Shown piece by piece: positions 60,881 through 64,000 of a stretch of DNA of 64,000 nt (positions are counted from its first letter, which is position 1; every line of letters begins with the position of its first letter). Source of the DNA: Thermoflexus hugenholtzii JAD2 (lineage in GTDB: Bacteria > Chloroflexota > Chloroflexia > Chloroflexales > Roseiflexaceae); assembly GCA_945881915.1 (NCBI GenBank), contig CAMCVW010000015.1:1-64000 (forward strand), written 5' to 3'. A program made the translations under genes and the position numbers. Under the pieces are notes generated by a model. That model was not told the DNA's origin and searched no databases. It worked only from the letters and a program-made list of their open reading frames with translations.

Positions 60881-62035
60881 ATGGGTCAGGAATTAGAAGG
60901 TCATTTCGATTGGACGCAGTTGCTGAACGAGTACGATTATGCTCGTCCGCAGCGTGGTGAAGTACGCGAAGGCGTGATTATGAAGGTCGAATCTGATTCG
61001 ATCCTCGTGTCGATCGGCTCGAAGCGTGAAGGCACCATCACCACCGGCGATTTGCGCACCATGGGCGAAGATTATGTCACCACCCTCAAGGTCGGCGACA
61101 CCCTCCAAGTCTATGTCCAAGACCCAGAAAACCGCGATGGCGAGCTGGTTCTGTCCGTTGGCATGGTTCAAGTTGCACGCGACTGGGAAGAAGCACTGCA
61201 ACTCCAAGCCGACAACGGCATTGTCCAGTCCGCAGTCATCGGCTGCAATAAAGGTGGTTTGTTGGTCCAGTTCAACCGCATCCGCGGGTTTGTACCAGCC
61301 TCACAAGTCGCCCAGCTCCACGGGCGCACCGCCGCCGAAGAACGCCAGCACGCTTTGCAGCGCATGGTCGGTCAGACCATTCCGCTCAAGGTCATCGAAG
61401 TCGACCGCGAGCGCAATCGCCTCGTGTTGTCCGAGCGCTTGGCCACCCAAGAATGGCGCAAGGCCCAGAAGCACCGCTTGCTGTCCGAACTCCAGCAGGG
61501 CGATGTCCTGTCCGGTCGTGTCAACCAGCTCACCAACTTCGGTGCATTCATCGATTTGGGCGGCGCCGATGGCCTGGCCCATATCTCCGAACTCTCGTGG
61601 CAGCGTGTCAATCATCCTCGTGAAGTCCTGTCCCCCGGCCAGGAAGTCCAGGTTATGATTATCGAAATCGATGCATCACGTGAGCGCATCGGCCTGTCCC
61701 TGCGCCGCTTGTTGCCCAACCCGTGGGACACCATCGAACAGCGCTACACCATCGGTCAAGAAGTCAGCGGACCAGTCACCAACGTGGCTCCGTTCGGTGC
61801 CTTCGTCCAGATCGAAGACGCTGTCGAAGGCCTCATCCATGCCAGCGAAATCGACGGCGAAGGTGCAGTCACTTCCCGCGACAAGCTCCAGCCTGGTGTG
61901 ACCGTCACGGCACATATTGTCAGCCTCGACCGCCAGCGCCAGCGTATGGGCCTCTCGCTCAAAAAGCCTGAGGAAATTCAGCGCATCATCGCCGAACAAG
62001 CCGCCAAGGCCGAAGCCGCCGAAGAACAAGCCTAA
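60881..62035 (+). CDS. rpsA: Ribosomal protein S1-like RNA-binding protein (four S1 domains)
   Basis: A 384-residue protein with four S1 RNA-binding domains, beginning at about residues 27, 110, 208 and 292 (GEVREGVIMKVESDSILVSIG; GIVQSAVIGCNKGGLLVQF; GDVLSGRVNQLTNFGAFIDLGG; GQEVSGPVTNVAPFGAFVQIE), then a short charged tail. S1 helps the ribosome bind mRNA; four-domain forms are usual outside Proteobacteria. AGGAG lies 10 bases before ATG at 60881. The leader carries a strong promoter and a possible attenuator. A terminator follows. Confidence 0.92.
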   Translation: MGQELEGHFDWTQLLNEYDYARPQRGEVREGVIMKVESDSILVSIGSKREGTITTGDLRTMGEDYVTTLKVGDTLQVYVQDPENRDGELVLSVGMVQVARDWEEALQLQADNGIVQSAVIGCNKGGLLVQFNRIRGFVPASQVAQLHGRTAAEERQHALQRMVGQTIPLKVIEVDRERNRLVLSERLATQEWRKAQKHRLLSELQQGDVLSGRVNQLTNFGAFIDLGGADGLAHISELSWQRVNHPREVLSPGQEVQVMIIEIDASRERIGLSLRRLLPNPWDTIEQRYTIGQEVSGPVTNVAPFGAFVQIEDAVEGLIHASEIDGEGAVTSRDKLQPGVTVTAHIVSLDRQRQRMGLSLKKPEEIQRIIAEQAAKAEAAEEQA

Positions 62036-62050
62036 TCACTCCAACGTTCT

Positions 62051-62083
62051 CACCACCTCGCTCCGGCGAGGTGGTGTTTTTTT
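62051..62083 (+). terminator. Terminator of rpsA
   Basis: A 10-bp stem, CACCACCTCG with its complement, and 6-base loop followed by seven T, 15 bases after the stop. Confidence 0.95.
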
Positions 62084-62258
62084 GCCTTATTCTTCCCTCT
62101 GTGAAAACGCGGCAATGGCCTTTTGCACCGCTGCGCATCGTGTTCCGCGTCCGCGCACGTGTGCTTCCTCGTACAAAAAAGAGGATGGTATGCGCATATC
62201 CCTGCTGAGCAGGTGTTCCGCAAACCATCCCCATCCAAAACTTAGTGTACTGACTTAA

Positions 62259-62274
62259 ACTGATAACTACTTCT
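62259..62274. repeat. AACTGATAACT motif (short heptamer-type repeat)
   Basis: AAACTGATAACTACTT at the end of the PhyH gene, a single-unit relative of the heptanucleotide repeats at 58424 and 58901. Confidence 0.5.
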
Positions 62275-63043
62275 TCACAATCAACGGAAACAACCCACCC
62301 TTGAACGGCTGGTCTGCCACTAGTCCTTTGCCGTCGGTGATGACGTGCGGTTTGCCGTTGAAGCGCGTCCCGTCCGGGAAGAAGATCAACGCCAACACGC
62401 GCCGTGGCTGATCGGATTTGTTTGCGTGCGCGTAGTGGAATGTCAACCCATTGTGGAAGGTCATCTGGCCCTTCTTGAGGGGCACTTTGACCGCGGTGTT
62501 GCGGTTCACGTCTTTGTTTTCTTCGAACGCAAAGATATCTTGTGGGTTGACGAGGTCGATACCCGTCAGCTTCCCTTTGTTCTGGGTCCCGGGCACAAAC
62601 ATCATGCAGCCATTGTCTTCGTCGACGTCGTGCATGGGAATCCAGGCAGACAATGCGCCAGATTCGTGCATCGGCCAGTAGGGGAAGTCTTGGTGCCATG
62701 GCGTCGGCTTCGAATCACCGGGCATCTTCCACAACGCATGATCGTGAAAAAGCCGGACGCCTGATGCACCGCTCAATTGCATTGCGGCCCGAGCTATTTT
62801 CTCATTGAGCGAAAACTTGGCCATCACCCCATGGTCGCGCCACGTGTTGACCCGCTGATTGAGGACTTTGTAGTAATTCCCGCCCGCTTTGTCGGTCTGG
62901 AGTGCGACCTCTGCAGTCGAATCGAGCATGACTTCGTCGATTGCGCCGGACAATTCATCCAGTTCTGCGTTCGTCAGAACGTTGTCGAGCTGTACAAAGC
63001 CATTTGTTTGGTAGAAATCAATTTTGGACTGTGGTAGCTGCAT
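62267..63043 (-). CDS. Phytanoyl-CoA dioxygenase (PhyH) family protein
   Basis: A 258-residue Fe(II)/2-oxoglutarate oxygenase. The metal-binding HxD is in PTPWHQDFPYWPM near residue 117, and the distal His and the 2-oxoglutarate Arg in TFHNGLTFHYAHANKSDQPRRV near 195-216. The N-terminal FYQTNGFVQLDNVL is typical of PhyH proteins. GAGGAG precedes ATG at 63043. Family members hydroxylate lipids, antibiotics or other small molecules; the substrate here is not known. It stands alone. Confidence 0.88.
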   Translation of the reverse strand: MQLPQSKIDFYQTNGFVQLDNVLTNAELDELSGAIDEVMLDSTAEVALQTDKAGGNYYKVLNQRVNTWRDHGVMAKFSLNEKIARAAMQLSGASGVRLFHDHALWKMPGDSKPTPWHQDFPYWPMHESGALSAWIPMHDVDEDNGCMMFVPGTQNKGKLTGIDLVNPQDIFAFEENKDVNRNTAVKVPLKKGQMTFHNGLTFHYAHANKSDQPRRVLALIFFPDGTRFNGKPHVITDGKGLVADQPFKGGLFPLIVKK

Positions 63044-63113
63044 CGTTGCATCTCCTCTTCAATACCGTCGTTGGTATCTGAGTGTATCACGAATTCACCG
63101 TCATGTTATGGAT

Positions 63114-63145
63114 AGAGCGAGGCTTTTTGCAAAAAGCCCCGCTCT
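63114..63145 (-). terminator. Palindromic terminator after gnd
   Basis: A 32-base palindrome with one mismatch, AGAGCGGGGCTTTTTG and its complement on the minus strand, 22 bases past the gnd stop. Its core is identical to the palindrome at 51827. Confidence 0.75.
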
Positions 63146-63166
63146 CTGAGCCCAGGTCACCGGCGA

Positions 63167-64000
63167 CTATTCTGCCTTTTTGATGGCGTGGCCGCCGAAG
63201 CCCTTGCGCAACGCTGCCAACACCTTGGCAGCATACGAGTGTGGGCGGCGCGAGTGGAAGCGTTCGTACAACGACAGGGTAATCACCGGTGCAGGTACAT
63301 CCAGGTCGATGGCGGCCTGAATGGTCCAGCGGCCTTCACCACTGTCTTCGACATAGCCCTTGAGCTCGCTCAGTTGCGGATCCTGCTTGAAGGCTTCTTC
63401 GGCCAATTCAAGCAACCACGAACGCACCACGCTCCCGTGGTTCCAAACTTTCGAGATGGCATGCATATCGAGGTTGAAGTCTTTGCGGGCCTGCATAATC
63501 TCGAAGCCTTCGGCATATGCCTGCATCATGCCGTACTCGACGCCGTTATGCACCATCTTGACGAAGTGACCACTGCCGACCGGTCCCGCATGCAGGTAGC
63601 CGTCTTTTGGTGCCAAATCGATGAATGCCTGCTCGAGGCGCTTGACCACTGTGGTGTCGCCACCGACCATCAGACAAAAGCCCAGTTCAAGCCCCCAGAT
63701 GCCCCCCGAGGTGCCTTGGTCGATGTAATTGATCCCTTTTGCTGCCAAAACCGGCGCGCGGCGCATATCGTCGTTGAAGTTGGTATTCCCGCTGTCGATG
63801 ATGGTATCGCCGGGACTCAGGAGCGTCGATAAGTTATCGATCATTGCTTCGGTCGTCGCTCCACTCGGGAGCATGACCCAGATGGCTCGGGGAGCAGGCA
63901 ACGCTGCTACCAGTGCCGGCAAATCGTAGGCACCGACGGCGCCGTCCTTCTCGAGTTCCCGGATAGGATCGTGGCTGCGGTTATTCACCACCACGCGATG
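63167..64000 (-). CDS. gnd: 6-phosphogluconate dehydrogenase (decarboxylating), partial
   Basis: The C-terminal 277 residues; the N-terminal nucleotide-binding loop lies beyond the window. VMLPSGATTEAMID, DSGNTNFNDDMRR, the substrate motif DQGTSGGIWGLELGFCLMVGG and the catalytic-lysine segment GSGHFVKMVHNGVEYGMMQAYAEG are present, with a short C-terminal domain (EDSGEGRWTI). This short type (about 300 residues) converts 6-phosphogluconate to ribulose-5-phosphate and usually prefers NAD. The gene continues past base 64000, so no start is visible. Confidence 0.93.
   Translation of the reverse strand, partial: HRVVVNNRSHDPIRELEKDGAVGAYDLPALVAALPAPRAIWVMLPSGATTEAMIDNLSTLLSPGDTIIDSGNTNFNDDMRRAPVLAAKGINYIDQGTSGGIWGLELGFCLMVGGDTTVVKRLEQAFIDLAPKDGYLHAGPVGSGHFVKMVHNGVEYGMMQAYAEGFEIMQARKDFNLDMHAISKVWNHGSVVRSWLLELAEEAFKQDPQLSELKGYVEDSGEGRWTIQAAIDLDVPAPVITLSLYERFHSRRPHSYAAKVLAALRKGFGGHAIKKAE

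Overview
The window reads as chromosomal DNA of a member of the Chloroflexota, probably class Chloroflexia. This is inferred from an eight-gene F1Fo ATP synthase operon whose AtpB carries an unusual hydrophilic insertion, an MreB gene directly behind it, a MinCDE set, RNase J, and secreted LGFP-like, fasciclin and RCC1 proteins. Composition is moderately GC-rich. Most genes start with a clear AGGAG-type ribosome binding site, and many neighbours overlap by 1-13 bases (GTGA, ATGA, TAATG), so operons are easy to read. No rRNA, tRNA, CRISPR array or intact insertion sequence was seen.

Layout. 1-2516: a 19-bp tandem array, an ABC-F ATPase, and the RNase P RNA gene on the minus strand. 2517-12171: catabolic genes (HpcH-type aldolase with a cyclic amidohydrolase; AroM, DapA-family aldolase and an atypical SDR; acetyl-CoA synthetase), interrupted by two tandemly duplicated RCC1 propeller genes. 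12266-16605: a nucleotidyltransferase, catalase-peroxidase KatG behind a nested palindromic operator, and two gene remnants joined at their truncated 5' ends. 16717-21832: a six-gene run (PfkB kinase, split XdhC, MocA, MoeA-like protein, hybrid kinase) with the look of molybdenum-hydroxylase maturation but no hydroxylase. 22002-28853: atpBEFHAGDC. 28992-42334: mostly housekeeping: mreB, two methyltransferases, an oxidoreductase, uracil-DNA glycosylase, RNase J, RimI, minCDE, an AI-2E-type transporter, fabI and clpP.

42549-49884: a minus-strand operon mtnP / PIG-L deacetylase / MFS transporter / YtcJ-like amidohydrolase, an HMA metal chaperone, and guaB followed by a MntA-HepT toxin-antitoxin pair. 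49963-58851 is the accessory part: two back-to-back pairs of small paralogous genes, an 89-bp direct repeat with large hairpins, heptanucleotide tandem repeats, a DUF5107 protein, secreted proteins and a frameshifted four-helix-bundle gene. 58930-64000 returns to core genes: nadK, a phosphoglycerate-mutase-like metalloenzyme, ribosomal protein S1 with a possible leader attenuator, a PhyH dioxygenase and a partial gnd.

The best candidates for something new are the four-gene paralogue-pair cluster at 50069-51800, the RCC1 duplication that carries a scar of the neighbouring SDR gene, the cyanobacterial-style heptanucleotide repeats, the mtnP operon, and the nested operator in front of katG. All family names come from recognising motifs by eye; no database search was run.
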